From Capitulum mitella (lineage: Eukaryota > Arthropoda > Thecostraca > Pollicipedomorpha > Pollicipedidae), in NCBI GenBank assembly GCA_030062745.1, contig CP099842.1:3658001-3722000 (forward strand): a DNA stretch of 64,000 nt, given 5' to 3'. Every line of letters starts with the position of its first letter. Positions within the stretch are counted from its first letter, which is position 1. This document shows positions 46,830 through 59,269 of the stretch, one piece after another. The notes below the pieces were generated by a model, which saw only the letters and a list, made by a program, of their open reading frames with translations, was not told the DNA's origin and did not search any database. The position numbers and the translations under genes are program-made.

Positions 46830-47720
46830 GCATTCCCACGTCAGGTCTCCGTCCGGGCGCGGCGGACGGCGGCGTCTGTCGTCCCCCGGCCGCGGCCCGG
46901 CGGGACCGGAGCGGCGCCAGGCGCGCCGTCGGTCCTCGAGCCGGCCCGCCCGAGGCAATCACGTGAGGCCTTACCGCTGGATCGGCCGGCCCGTTTCCAG
47001 CGGCGGGGGCTCGTCGGTCATCGGGCGTCGGCCTTGGCGACAGCCGGGCGGCGCCCGTCCGTCGACGGCACCGCGCGTGGCCGGCTCCGCCACCACCGCC
47101 ACCGCGCGTGGTGGCGGAATCGGCCCGGGGATGCCGCCTGTCCCGCGGCGTCCAGCGTCCTCCAGCGTTCACCGGCACCCGTCAGCTTGCTGCAGCGCCT
47201 TCCGGCGTCCTCCAGCGTCCTCCGGCGTCCTCCAGCGTCCTCCAGTGCCCTCCGGCGCTCTCTGGTGCCCTCCGCTGCCCGTCTCCTGCCCGTCTGCGAG
47301 GAAGAACGGACGGCTCCCGGGGGGGCCGATCGACGAGCAAACGATATCATTTGCATGCTGAACGTCGGCAGCCGCCCGGGCGCGCGGCCCGCATATCGCG
47401 GGTCGTTCGGAGGCGGCGCCCGGAGCGCCCGGGGCGGCGGGCGCCGGGCGGCGGGCGCCCGGCCGCGCGCTTAATGTCGGAGCCATCAGTCGGAGCTCGC
47501 GCCGCCTCACGAGCCCCCGGCGCGCCGTAAAGACGACGCCGATGATGCTTTACGGCCCCGGGGCGGCCGTGCCGGGCCGCGGCCGGCGACTGGCGGCCGG
47601 AGACGGCGAACCGCCCCGCCCCCGCCCACGGCGGGCGGACGGGGACCGGTGACCAATCTGTGGCGATTGTGGGAATCGGCTTTGTGACGGACGTCGCTGG
47701 GCCCGCGTTCGGCGAGTCGA
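46830..47720. promoter_or_regulatory. CpG-rich island 15 with a perfect octamer site
   Basis: GC-rich block containing the POU-type octamer ATTTGCAT (47349-47356) inside an AT-richer notch (ACGATATCATTTGCATGC). A 10-bp minisatellite lies 70 bp upstream. Frames on all phases are biased and unrecognisable. Regulatory meaning is inference. Confidence 0.35.
47149..47284. repeat. 10-bp minisatellite, about 13 copies
   Basis: The unit CGTCCTCCAG/CGTCCTCCGG repeats at a strict 10-bp period from about 47149 to 47284, with variants such as TGCCCTCCGG and CGCTCTCTGG. Because the period is not a multiple of three, all frames become Pro/Ser- or Arg/Glu-rich. The centre (47197-47245) is best conserved. 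Confidence 0.93.
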
Positions 47721-48700
47721 GCTGAGCCCTTTGATGGTTTCGTGTCGGTGCAACTCAAAATGGGATAAAGGTGAGATGGATGACTTCCTGCCGCGCGGCG
47801 CCCGTGATCAGCAATAGCGGACCCCGGTTAGACGCGCGTCCAGAACCTCAGAACGGGCAGGGCGACTCTGGAGCCCGGCCCCGGCCTGCCGCTCAGCCGA
47901 CCATGCTGGCCGATTTCACTGAAAAGGCGACGAAAAGGGCCTGTCCCTGCGTCCGCGCCTGTCGATGTACCAAACCGACGCCCGTGAAGCGGATCGCCCT
48001 TGATTTTTTGCCGCTGTGCCCCGCTCAATTGCGTTCCGGTTGTCGTGGGAGCCGTAAATGCTGATGGATTAGCAGGTGCGTATCATTTGCCGGCGGCCGA
48101 TGGCAGCCCGGCGGGCCTAATTGCCCGGCGGCGGTCGTTACGCCGAGTCTCGCGCCGCCGGTCGCGGCCGGTGACAAGTGGCCGGCGAGCGCACGGCTCC
48201 CGAGCGGGGCCTTCGTTAGTCCGATCGGCGCGGGACGGCGGACGAGACGCGGCCGTGCGCGAAACGACCGCGGGCCGGTTCCGGCGCTTTGTCGCCGCCC
48301 GTCGGTCCGCGTTAACGACGGAGCGGGGTGGCGTCGCCGAGGTCGACGGGGGTCTGACTCGGTGCGCCGCGCCGGGCGCGAGCGAGCAGGGCTTCCTCTG
48401 CGCTCGTCGCTCGGCGGAGGAGCCCGGACCCGCCCCCGGCCGCGGGTCGGGCCAGAGTCCGCTGCCGGGCAGGCAGAGAGGCTCGCTTGGCTCGCGGTCA
48501 GCGCCCCCGGCATGAACCACCGATAAGCCCGTCTGTCTGGGCGACGTCCGCTGGTTGCGACCTGCCGGCAGGCCGGCGGCCGGATCACGTCCGGCCCGTT
48601 TCACCGCGTCAGCTCCCTCCCCCTCCCCCCCGACCCGTTCGCATCAGCGCGGCCAGGGAGGCACGGAGGATTCGGTTGAGGTTGACTACGGACCTGTCGC
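47721..48700. promoter_or_regulatory. CpG-rich island 16 with an enhancer-like core
   Basis: At 47999-48126 a run of AT cores sits in GC-rich DNA: CTCAATTG, GTAAATGCTGATGGATTAG (GGATTAG is an Otx/bicoid-type word), CAGGTG (E-box/Snail type), CATTTGC and CTAATTG. The rest, to 48700, is CpG-rich without a credible exon. Function is inference. Confidence 0.35.
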
Positions 48701-49560
48701 ATTACGCTGCCATTAATTGTGCGATTTTGATGAACAGCTGCTACTTGCTGGACTTTTAGTTCATGTGCGCGCCTTCTCGACCACCTTCCCGTACGAAAAC
48801 CCTGGTTCCACTACTACCAGTGCCAGCCGTAGTTTGACCCTGGGCCACGCTCATTGCCTCCGAACGCAAGGCCAGTGGTGGTTCCAATCGATCGAGCTTC
48901 GCAGGCGCGCACCGTCATTTACTAGCGCTTGCACGACATCTTTCGATCCACGCCCGATCTCCACCCGGCTGGTAAGATGGCCGCCAGTGCGCCGTCAGCC
49001 TTGCGTTCGGCCCGCGAATTTATACGCCAGACCAACTGTCAGTCCGCGCCGAGACTTCCTCCTCGTCCGTCGAACTCCGACACTCAGAAACACAAGCTAT
49101 CCACGGACTGTCACTGGCTTTCCTCGAGGCACGTCGCGGCAGGACGGCTTCCGGTTTGTAAAGCGTCCGTCGCACCTGGTGACGGCACCGGCCGCGGTCC
49201 CCGCCCCGGCGAGGCTTATTTTCGTCCGCTGGACTGCCCGAGGCCGCGGACGCGGTAACGACGACGTTTTTACGCCGGGGTTCCCGTCCGCGCGGACGTT
49301 TTGCGTGAGAACGCCGCGGCGTGTCACTGGCGGCCGCGCGCGTGACGCAGCGTCACGCTCGTCACGGCGCGGCCGGAGCGGCGACGCCGAGCTCGTGCTG
49401 GCCGCGCACGCTCGGTGGGGCGGCGGCGGCGCGTGCGGCGCGCTGTTTGTGGAGGCGGACGGTCGTGGCCGGTCGCGGCGGCCGCGGCAAAGGCGTCTGC
49501 CGACGCTGATTGTGTCTGGGTCAAGGGTGCGCGACCTCTACCGCTCGGGGTGATCGGCGG
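48701..49560. other. Moderate-GC to CpG-rich transition
   Basis: A 278-codon plus-strand frame spans 48717-49553. Its sequence is Arg/Ser/Pro-rich, shows no domain and continues into a CpG-rich tail (49100-49560) where all frames stay open. Not called as a gene. Confidence 0.3.
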
Positions 49561-49904
49561 GCCCTGAATGGTGATGACGCCCAGCCAGACGACTGGGCGG
49601 TCTTAATGCCGGCGGTAGACGGGTCTTCATGTCATGCCTTCTGTCGGTCTCAGAACACAGAACGTCGCCTTGGAGGTCCGTTGTGCTGGCGGACGTCCAT
49701 CGGTTTTTAGAATACTGAGCGAAAGATGGTAAATGGCGTCTTGAGCTCTGGTGATGGGTTTGGTTCCCGCTGCGATTTTGTTTTCGCCTTTCACCTCTTT
49801 GTCTCTGAAAGAACTGGACTTGCTGATTCAGCCGTGGCGTGTGAAGTAGAGGCCACGGTTACTTCGAATATTAGACAGCGCTGATTGAATGAGCAGCATT
49901 ATTC

Positions 49905-50554
49905 TAGTCGAAAATAGAAATAACCTAATGCTCAGAATAGAAGAAATGGTCGAGAAAAAATGCGTATACATTTCAGCTGTGGGCCTTCCTCAGTAGCTAC
50001 CCAAGCAAACATTCGATTCAAATCACAAAGCCATACTTTTTGAAGAGTAGCACACACTTCTCTCGGGCTATTTCGAGGAACTGTATCGGAAAGAAACACT
50101 AAACGTTGTCACATGGAACAGACTTAAGAGGGCTCAAGGAGGAAATCATGGTGTTCAGGGTAGGTTTGAGGTTTCTTGTCTGAATAGATTCCGTAATTTT
50201 TAATTCAGCGACATCTTTACAGACCTGGAGGATGGATCTTTTGAATGAGTTTGCGTTAATGATTTCAGTACATTGTGCATTTGTGAAATGGTGGCCGAAT
50301 GGAGTGTTTTTTGCTTTGTTCGTATCATCTCGGGTATGCTCGTTAAAACGCCCCCTAACACTACGCCTTGTCTCGCCGATGTCTGTGTTCGTAGTTGTGG
50401 CCATGGATGAGGTGCACAACATTTTGTTATGTAACACCTTCCCACCAAACCCACTATACAGGAATGCATTGCCTTTTCCAAACTGGCCGGGGTGGTGGGT
50501 CAAGTGCTGAGATGGTCAGGTGCGTAGCTAGCGTTTTCCCGCTCTTCCAGGCAA
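49905..50554 (-). mobile_element. Penelope-like element, 5'-truncated copy (endonuclease region and 3' end)
   Basis: On the minus strand the segment encodes a GIY-YIG-type endonuclease region of a Penelope-like retroelement (motifs IGETRRSVRGRFNEH, TPFGHHF, ILQVCKDVAELKITES and, near the end, LKPTLNTM). A 3' non-coding part with TGAGGAAGGCCCACAGCTG follows. It aligns with the plus-strand copy at 50560-51445 at roughly 80% by eye, including the 3' non-coding part. The reverse transcriptase domain is missing, so this is a 5'-truncated, degraded remnant lying head to head with its neighbour. Confidence 0.8.
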
Positions 50555-50559
50555 TGATT

Positions 50560-51445
50560 CACATATCAGTTACCATTCACATCAGCCCACCCTATGAAAA
50601 CCAAAAAGCTGCAACTCAAGGATTGGCCAAAATCGAATGTGTCTTGAAATCAAATGGTTATTCACAAAGGATGGCTCAAAAGAACAAGTACTGGGTCAAA
50701 ACATGCACCAGAAGATCTACGCAAACATAACATATCCACCCACGACACAGAGCCATAGATGCTTCATACTTCAGTCTTCCGTTTATAGACAACACTTTCA
50801 GGGAAGTCTACTCAGCGATCAGAGCATCAGGACTACCACTACGCGTTGCCTGGAAGAGCGGGAAAACGCTAGCTGCGTATCTGACCATCTCAGCACTTGA
50901 CCCGCCACCCTGGCCAGCTGGGAAAAGGCTATGTATTTCCTGCTCAGCGGGTTGGATGGGGAAGCATTATATCAAAAATGTTGTGTACCTCATCACTTGC
51001 CAACTGTGTAAAACAACGACGAACAGATACATGGGCGAGAGGAAGCGTAGTGTCAGGGAGCGTTTTAACGAGCATATCCGAGATGCTAAGAACAAAACAA
51101 AAAAGACCCCGTTCGGCGACCGTTTCATTAACGCACATTGTACTGAAATAAATAACGCAAACTCATTCAAAATATCCATCCTCCAGGTCTGCAAAGATGT
51201 CGCTGAATTAAAAATTGCAGAATCTCAAGTCTTTCCCATGTGACAACGTTGAGTATTTCTTTCCGACAGAATTCCTCGTGATAGCGCTGCCCGAGGAAAC
51301 TCTGCGATACATTTTAAAATATACTTCGTGATTTGAATTGAATGTTTACTTGGGTACGATCGTACTGAGGAAGGTTTGCGGTCGATACATATATACATTT
51401 TCCCGACCATTTTTTCTATTATTAGCATCATGTTATTTTTGTTTC
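50560..51445 (+). mobile_element. Penelope-like element, partial copy (thumb, linker, GIY-YIG, 3' end)
   Basis: The plus strand reads through the end of the reverse-transcriptase thumb (IECVLKSNGYSQRM), the linker (SLPFIDNTFREVYSAIRASG, RVAWKSGKTL, then DPPPW and a Cys-containing CISCSAG), and the endonuclease (VVYLITCQLC, RYMGERKRSVRERFNEH, TPFGDRF, ILQVCKDVAELKI). VVY and YMG stand in the GIY and YIG positions. The 3' non-coding end with ACTGAGGAAGG is shared with the inverted copy. Fingers and palm of the reverse transcriptase are absent. Penelope-like elements are known for partial, inverted and tandem copies, which fits. The copy is not functional on its own. Confidence 0.85.
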
Positions 51446-52679
51446 TGCTTTCCACTGTTGCTTTATGCATTGTAGGCGTTTCCATATTTCTCGGTCGCTT
51501 ATTTTTATTGCCTTTGCCTTCCCCGTCAAATGGTTTTCTCTTTCTCCCTTCCGGCGACAATAGGAAAGAGAGACTTGGCCGTCTGTGCTGGCTTTCTGCG
51601 ATGCCTCCTTGTTATGAGACTGGAAAAACCAGTATCCCTAGGCGTTGGGAGATGAATATCGGATGACTTTGCCAAAGTACAATACCGCAGGAGGGGAAGC
51701 CGGTTCAATACCGGTTCAGCCGCAGGAGGGGAAGCCCCCGACTTGAAAGTGCCGTGGAGTTCGTAGCTCGAACCAGGTAGCTAAAGGTAATTGAAATAAG
51801 GCCGATTTCGAGAAGAGGGCGTGGCCTGTCTGTCGTTTAATCTCAGTGAAGCTGAAACGTATTGCGCATTTTTACTACGATTTTCCTCTCCACTTTTCTT
51901 GTCGCTTCAGCCTACAGCCTGCGTCCAGTATAAGCCGCGTCCCCTTAAAGCATTTTTTAACACAAGATCCATGAACGATCAGTAGAAATGCCTGCGCGGT
52001 GCTTAATCATCGTCGGTGCACAGTCATCCACTCAATCATCCTTAGGTGACTGTGCCGTAGCGACTGAGGTCTATCAGTCGATTTGGCCTCAGTCGCCACG
52101 ACAAGTGATGTTGCAGCTCAAAATACGTGGCAGTGGAATGCGAACATTGACCACGACGCAAGGGATCCAGACCGTCACTTTCAGGTCACTGCGACAAACA
52201 GCTGTCTCTGACGTTGTCCACGTACAGCTGACAGACGTTTCTTGGCATGACCTGTTAACATGGTCTGTAAACAGAACTGACAATCGGCGAGTTCAGCGGA
52301 ATCTGTCGCCTCCGGTGGGGTCCACCAGCGGGATTAGATCCAGGATCTCTCCGACGGTTTGTCACGAGGACCTTGGTCCTGGGTGGCTACGACAGAGCTA
52401 CACTTCGGGCCTTGGTAAAATGCAGTATGTCCTTACGTCACCACCGGGAAAGCCTGGAGACCTGGCTCTGCGCGGAACTCGTACAGTGTTTAACCGTGCT
52501 CCAAGAGCACTCGCGAGAAACGTGATCCAAACTTGAAAACACGGAAGCGTTCGCCATACACGATCCTTGAGTTGGACCCGCATCTCAGAGCTCCCATTTC
52601 TAGCACGTCGCTATTTATGTATTGAAGTCGAATGTCGCGTACGCTATGACGCATGCGACATTTTCACCACGTGATGACT
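51446..52679. other. Intergenic DNA with a short direct duplication
   Basis: CCGCAGGAGGGGAAGCC occurs twice, at about 51687-51703 and 51721-51737, separated by a GGTTCA(A/G) doublet. A 182-codon plus-strand frame at 51988-52536 is longer than usual for DNA of this composition, but it has no recognisable domain or signal peptide and is not called. Confidence 0.4.
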
Positions 52680-53000
52680 CCTGGCGCTGGTGCAGGGGCG
52701 GAGCCGCTCCCAGCGTCCACCGGAACCGGCCTCGTCCGGCGCCGGCGCCCACTGTGGGAAAGCGCTGTGAGCGCCCGGCTGCAGCGGACGCCAGTCTGTG
52801 TACACGCCGGCCGGAAAGGCAGCTCGCCGGCCGCGAGCTGCCGGGCCGCCGCAGGGGATGTCGGCTCTCGGGCGGCAGACATCGGCGTCTCGTCCATCTC
52901 CGGCGCTTTTTCTGCCCGTCGCCTAATCCGCTAGTTCCTGCCCATATTCTTTCTCTCTTTCCCTCTCTCCCTCTTTCTCCTTCTCTCACTGTCTTTCCAG
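52680..53000. other. CpG-rich block followed by a polypyrimidine tract and acceptor-like AG
   Basis: CpG-rich DNA (52680-52910) is followed by a C/T run (about 52940-52998) ending in CACTGTCTTTCCAG, a near-ideal 3' splice-site context. No coding frame with a recognisable product follows, so if used it would precede a non-coding or unrecognised exon. Confidence 0.3.
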
Positions 53001-54599
53001 CAAACACTATCCTTAATTGTGTCGCTGTCTGCATATCGTATAAGCAATCAGCGCTAAAGGCGCTATTTGTGCGCAAGGAGGCGACGTCAGCGAGTAACGT
53101 CATGGTGTGGACTAGTGGACAGTGAATACCTATGGCCTGCAGTGTTCCGGCCTTTCCCGTAAATCGCGGGAATGGTTGCTTTTGCGCCCATTCCCGGGCT
53201 CGTTCGAATGAATGCCAAAATAGTCATACAAAACGCTTTCGCAAGTAAATCGAGCTTGTGCTGCAGCCTCGGACGATCCGTGAAGGCGGGGACTGATGCA
53301 CGGTGCACCGATGCGGGCCTTTGTTGTGAAGGCAGTGTTGACGTTTGCCAGCTTGCACCTGGTGAATCGCGGACGATGTTTTGCCACCGCATACGACGAG
53401 TTTGCGGCAGTCCCCTGCTTGTGACTATTTGGACTTTGCTGTGGTTGTTAACCCACTTGAACACAGGTTGGATCGTAAGTCTTCAATCTTGTGGCCAGAA
53501 TTATTGTGTTATGATCGACTGAGGCTCGGCGATCGGTCAGGAAGTTGAAATAAGGGATGCAGTGGCAACAAAGGCCTTCAAAAGGAAAAACTAATGTGAA
53601 TGTACTTTCCGAAACGATTTGCAGACCTGCCCATTACGTGTTTTATAATCGTTTTATTTCCGCAGCTGCGCTTGGCATCGCCAAGCCTACCCTTGTATGA
53701 GCGGGATTTCAATCATGTGACCAATTTGCTGCTAGCGTGCGACGGATATTCGTTCCACTCCACCTCACTTCGCCGATATGTTGTCGCTTCCAGCGATGCA
53801 TAACGTGTCTAATTTCTGTGCTTGGCGTTTCAAATGGCGCCGCAAATTCCACCGCTATTTACTGACGCAATTCGGTTGCGAGCAAATCGCGGTCGATGGA
53901 TTGCCGCGTCTCCGTTTATTGGCCGGCGGCGGTGGGTTGCGCGCGTTGTGTGTCGCCGGGGACCACTTGATACGCGGAAAACAGGACATGGATCGGCCGC
54001 GGGGGTCGGTTTTTGTCGGGCTGCGGTGCCCCGCTCTGCCGGCCGGCTCGGGTGTTGGCTTGTTTCGTCGCTGCGCCGCCGGTGTCGGGCCAGGCGCGGC
54101 CAGAGCGGCCTGGCGACGCCCTGGGTTGACCTTGTTTGGCGCAGCGTTTTTCCGTCGCTGCGGTTTTTTGCGTGACAGAGTGGGACGTTGCGGCACGGAA
54201 AGTCGCCTAATGGATTGAACGGCTCGGTGGCGAAGCCTTCGGAGGGGCTGTCAGCGCTTGCGGAGGCAGGCATTCGCTCATCCATATCTGCAGCCAAAGT
54301 TATGCCGCTGCTGTGATTTTACGGGCTTCTTCTTTCGAGTGACACTGTTTTTTTTTGGGATCAGAATGAGATAGAAGGGTTATGTTTATTAGCAAATGGA
54401 AGTGACCTACTGCTGGTTTTTGTAGATGAATATTGATTTGTTGCTGGTTTATCGCTTGACCGGTTGATTTGATTGCCGCTACCGGCTGCCAGCAATTATC
54501 GCTACAAAAAGCTCGAGCCATTGTCTCACGCAACGACCCAGCCATGAAACACATGCGCACCAAACCGTTACTCGCAACACTAACGAGCGCGTATGCCGG
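53001..54599. other. Intergenic DNA with a small CpG-rich island
   Basis: The segment at about 53822-53905 has AT cores in GC surroundings (CGCAAATTCC, GCTATTTACTGACGCAATTCGG, GAGCAAATCG) and resembles the other enhancer-like segments. CpG-rich DNA follows to 54200. Overlapping frames of up to 155 codons on both strands have no recognisable domain. Confidence 0.3.
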
Positions 54600-57000
54600 G
54601 GCCTTCATTAGCCTTTAATGATCTGCGCCATAAATCGTCCGTCCGTGCGCTAGTCCGGGTTGGATCCTGGGTTCCGGCTCTTCGCCGGGGCCGACTTCCT
54701 CTTCTGCCCGGCCGGCACCGGCGGCAGAGGGCCGTCCTCAGATCCGGCCCGATCGGACCAAAAAACTGCCGCCATTGACGGGCCGGACCCCGCTGTCGTG
54801 GACGCCGCGCGCCGGCCACAAAAAGCTGATCAACTGCACGGCCGCCGCCGCCGGCGCGTCCTCGTGCGGCGCCGTGGCGGCGTCCCCGTGTTTACCCGGC
54901 GGTGGCGGCTCGGCCCCGTGCCGTTCCCGGAGATTCTGCGCGCCGGCCGCCGTAGCTGTCTGCCGGGCTTTGTCCGCGAGCGGTGCCCCCCCCCCCCGGC
55001 TGCGCCCGACCGATACCGGCGAAGTGCCGGGATGTTCGACATGCGGCGCAGAACGCGCGCGGGCCGAGCGGTTCCGGCGGAGATACCGAGTGTGGTGCGG
55101 TGAGAGGCCGCTGTTTTGTTGTTGTAAAGGCTTATCGACAAAAGTGCCGGTAAGGGTGAAATCAGGCTAGTGCAAACATTTCCGGTGGAAGTGAGATAGC
55201 GTCCAGTTATTCGAACGTCAAATAACGCCTTACAATTCCTATCAGCAAAGCAGCAGCAAAGCACGTACGAAACCTCTTTCATAAGCGTAGGCACCGTCGG
55301 CTTTCTGTCGTGATTTCTCGCAGTCCCCGGCGGGTGCCCCGCGGCGCCGGCGCGCTGCGCGGCGGAGTTCCCCGGGGCGCTCGTGGCGCTCCGCGGTGTT
55401 TATGGCGCCGTGCGGCGTTAACGGCGCGCGGCGGCGATCGCACCTCCGGCGACGGCGCGCCGCCGGTCTCGGCCGCTGTTTGCTCTGCGCCTGTTTGAGC
55501 CGGGCAAACGCTGGCCGCGGCCGACCGGCCGGCTCTCTGCCGCCGGGAGGCTGCACGGAGCAGCCGGTGAGCAGAGCTGCACGGAGCAGATAGCGGCCGG
55601 TGAGCAGAGCCGGGGTCGGGTGGTGGGCCGGGGTCAGGGAAGGCGTTCATGGGACGGGGTCAAGGGAGGTGTTGACCGGACGGGGCCAGCGGTTGTGTGA
55701 GAAACGATGTCGGGGGACTTGTAAGGCTTAAGAGGCGAGAAACGTTCCTTGTACGTCGACTGCCGGTGCAGGGACGTAGAGAGAAATTTCTTCCATAAAA
55801 GAACTGGAACTGCGGCAACCAAACCACTCACCCTTGTTACACAGAATACGTGTAGGGCCGCTATTTCCAAGAATGCGAGCCGAAGACCGCATACCAAATG
55901 GATGACTACTGCTGTGAAATTAGCCGTACTAGGATGATACATCTACTGAGCAAACCAGGCCAGTTTGCGCAGCGTACGCGGAACTTCGGACGCGCCCGAT
56001 AGTGTGGCTGACGCGTAGACAAGATAAGACGAGGAATATATCCGGACTGGGCGTTATTGTCAGATGAGACAGCGCTCCCACCAAGTATCCGGTCGCAGAG
56101 TACCTCCATCGCCGGCTGAAAGGCTTCGCCAATATCCCGTTATCTGATGGCGTCACAATCTCGGAGCATCTTCGAGCGGCGGCGCGGCCAGCCGGTGCCG
56201 TAAGGAGCGAGGCAGGCAGCCGTCCGGCCCGACAAAAAACGCCGACCGGTGACGAGCCCGGGTGGCCGGCGGGATCGCCGTCCGATCTGACGCCGGATTT
56301 ACGGCGTTACGCTGGCCGAATCCGCGCCGTCGGCGGCCAGCAGGCGGCCACGGCACGTGCCGATCCCGCCGTTGATAGTTTCGAGGCTGCGCGGCAGAGG
56401 CGTGCCCGCCGACGCGTCGCACATTTACGCGAGCTCACGACCGGCACGCGCCGTCCGTCGGCGTCGGGAGCGCCTGTCCGCCTGTCCGGAGCAAACACGC
56501 CCGGCGCCTGTCGGAGCCGCCTGTCCTTGTGAACGGCGGTCTTTTGCCGCTGTCGGGAGCCGCCTACCCGTTCTTGCGCCTGCCGGCGCCGTCCGCCTGC
56601 GGGAAATACCTCCTCTCTCAGTCACGGCCTATCTGCCGGTACGGCGGCGATAACTGTGCCAGATTGTTTCTCGATCTCCAGGCCGGGTGGCGCCTGACAG
56701 CGCGTGCTGTCGCCGTCCGGGCCCGGCTGCCGCCTGCGCCTGCCCGGCTGGCGGCGCCGCCTGCAGCGGCCGGCGCTGGTCGCTGCCGGTGTCCGGCGGC
56801 GGACCGTTAGACGGGCCGACAGCCGGCCGGTGTCGCCTGCTGAGGTGGGAGCAGACGGCGGCGCAGAGATGGCCGAGATACGGCGTGTGGGCTCCGCCCT
56901 GCCGGAGGCGGCCACCGTGCTGCCTGAGAGTGCTGAGGAGGTTACCGCGGCCGCTGACCGCAGCACGTGGTGGCGAATTAGCGCAGCTACCTGTGAAAGA
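54600..57000. other. CpG-rich islands 17-19
   Basis: CpG-rich blocks at about 54600-55110, 55310-55680 and 56150-57000 are separated by short moderate-GC spacers. GCCGGTGAGCAGAGC is duplicated at 55563-55577 and 55596-55610 (33-bp period). CGCCTGTCCG-type words recur at 56480-56530. No exon can be supported in any frame. Confidence 0.4.
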
Positions 57001-59269
57001 CCACCGTGAAAATATGCGAAGCATCTTTTATTGTGTGCACATTCCAGGAATCATTTACTCGTCGTATGACTTATTAGAGGTCTTCGTGAAGGCAAAACGC
57101 TGTGTGTTACCGGTTTCGTGACAGTGGAACATTTTTGTGCACTCGTGACAAATGGAATAACCCCCAAAATTGTTATCTCCGAAAGTCTTGGGCGCGCACC
57201 AGTTGCGAAATGGGTGCCGTCTGTCAGGCCGGCCGGCTATCGCGCCAGACGACCGGGCAGTCGGCCCCAGCCGCCCTCGTTCTGTCCTGCCACAGGACGA
57301 GCTCTTGCACCCGCGGCCTCCGGCGCCAGCCGGCCGCCGCCGCGCTCGACCGTGAGCTCGTCCGGGGCGGGCCGCCGTCACGGCGACCTCTGGCCGGCGG
57401 CCGGGAATAAACACCGGCCGCGCCGGCGACGCCCGGCTCATGAGGTGGCGACATTAGCGGCGCGGGGCGACGACGGACTGCGGCCAGCCGGGGGGTCGGG
57501 GCCGCTGCAGGTCGGCCGCACCGTCGGCCGCTGAGCCGTCCGCGCTGGTGCGCCTCCTTCTCCGTCTCGGGTTCTCCTTCGGCCGCTGAACGCTTAAAAG
57601 ACGACTTCTTGCTGTTTGAGGCTCCGGCGGCGCGTCAGCTGCCGAACCTCTTCAAAGATGGCGCCGGTTGGACTGCAGGCATCATCGTATCTAGCGTACC
57701 GTGAACGCTTGAACCTTGCGACTCGCGAGGCCTAGCCCGCCTCTGCCTCACCGACTGCCGGCTGCTGTCCCATTGCAGCCGGGCTCTGACCGGCCTCATG
57801 CACGTCTTGTGACGCGACACTTAAGAACGCACCAGCCGTGGCCGTGCTGTTTGTTTTAACGCTCCGGCTGGCATGTGGGTGCCGGGTGACGCGCCGCTCC
57901 CAGCGCCGGCCAGCCTGGCCGCCCGGCGTCGCGTGCCGCGCCGGAAGTCCCCGCAGGCGCCGTCCGGGGCGGCGGCCGCGCACACCCGGGCCCCGGCGGC
58001 GGCCCCGCCGGCCGGAGAGCGGGCTCGGCGCGTGCCACTTCTGGCCGGTGCGGCCCGGCCGGCTGGGCCGGTTCGTTAGTGGGCGGCCGAACTGGTCCGG
58101 CCCGGTGCCGCGGGTCCGAATGGGGACGGTCGGATAAGCCTTGTGCAGCCGGCGAATGGCTTCGTCAGGCTCCCGGTCAGATCGCCTGTCGAGATACACG
58201 CTGAGTTTCCGAATCACTTCCGTCTCGTAATGGCCGAACTGGGATCCCGGTCTCCGTCATTGGAGCGCATGTAACAAGCTAAGCGTTCTCTGTTCTTGTG
58301 AGCAGAATGCGTGATTGGCTCAGACCATCTGAAATGCTTGAATCGTTTTTACCGATAAAGATGAAACCAAGTGGCATTGACATTAAAAATGGTTTTGAGT
58401 CTCTCCACCTCTCGGCACGCCTGGACGGCAGCGCTGTTTTGGCTAGTTTCATCGCAGAATTCGCAAACTTAATTTTTTATGTGGAAGACACCCACCCCAC
58501 ACATCCCAGTGTGCCTTAGTTGACATTTATCTTAATCGCGTTATTTGTGTAGTACGTGTTGCCTTTTGACAGACTGCATAGTTGATGTCCTGAAGAAGCG
58601 CTTTTGATTTGCCACTTGAAGACAGCGCGTCGTCCTGAGGACCTGCTATCCTGCTCAGTCTTTTTATTACTCTCAGGAATGTTGATGCTCCACGCGAAAG
58701 GCATTGACCACCGCTGATGGCTTCATTCAACACCGATAGTGATGAGCGCTGATACGTTGTACATCGCCGTTGAAGGAGCTCGTGTTTGAAGAGGGCGAAA
58801 CCCACAGGACTATTCTCGCTGGTCGCTAATCGCTGTCGCGTCGTGGCTCTGCACCAGGGCGTCAATTTCTGTAAATGATTGCCGAGCCGTGGCCCGATAA
58901 CCTAACCTCTTGGCAAATGTGGGTTTCTCAACGGATTTATCCCACTTTATTTTGATCAGTGGAAATTTTTGGGCTTTTTCGTTATTTTTTAATAAAAATT
59001 GCATATGTCCCATGTATAAAGACATATATACATATATATACATACAAGAGAGACAGAAAGATAGATACATCATGTAATACCTTATTCTATGCTTTCTGCT
59101 AACCTTTTATCCACTGCAGTCGTTTCTTTCATTATTTTTGCTTAATTCCCCTTAAAACTGGCGGAAAATATTTGAGGAGCTCAAACCAGCATTGGAGGGG
59201 CCCAAAATAACACTGGGTGGGCTAGGGCACCCTCCGAAAGAATACAAATCGACAGCCCTGCTCTGCACT
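57001..59269. other. Mixed intergenic DNA
   Basis: Two further CpG-rich blocks (57210-57540 and 57860-58130) sit among moderate-GC DNA. AT-rich sequence follows at 58480-59160, with a degraded CATATATA/ACATAC simple repeat at about 59020-59070. No gene or RNA is recognised. Confidence 0.35.

Noticed and set aside
48717-49553. 278-codon plus-strand frame
   Set aside because: Biased composition and no recognisable motif; openness increases with GC content.
51988-52536. 182-codon plus-strand frame
   Set aside because: Longer than typical for the local composition but without signal peptide, domain or splice support.
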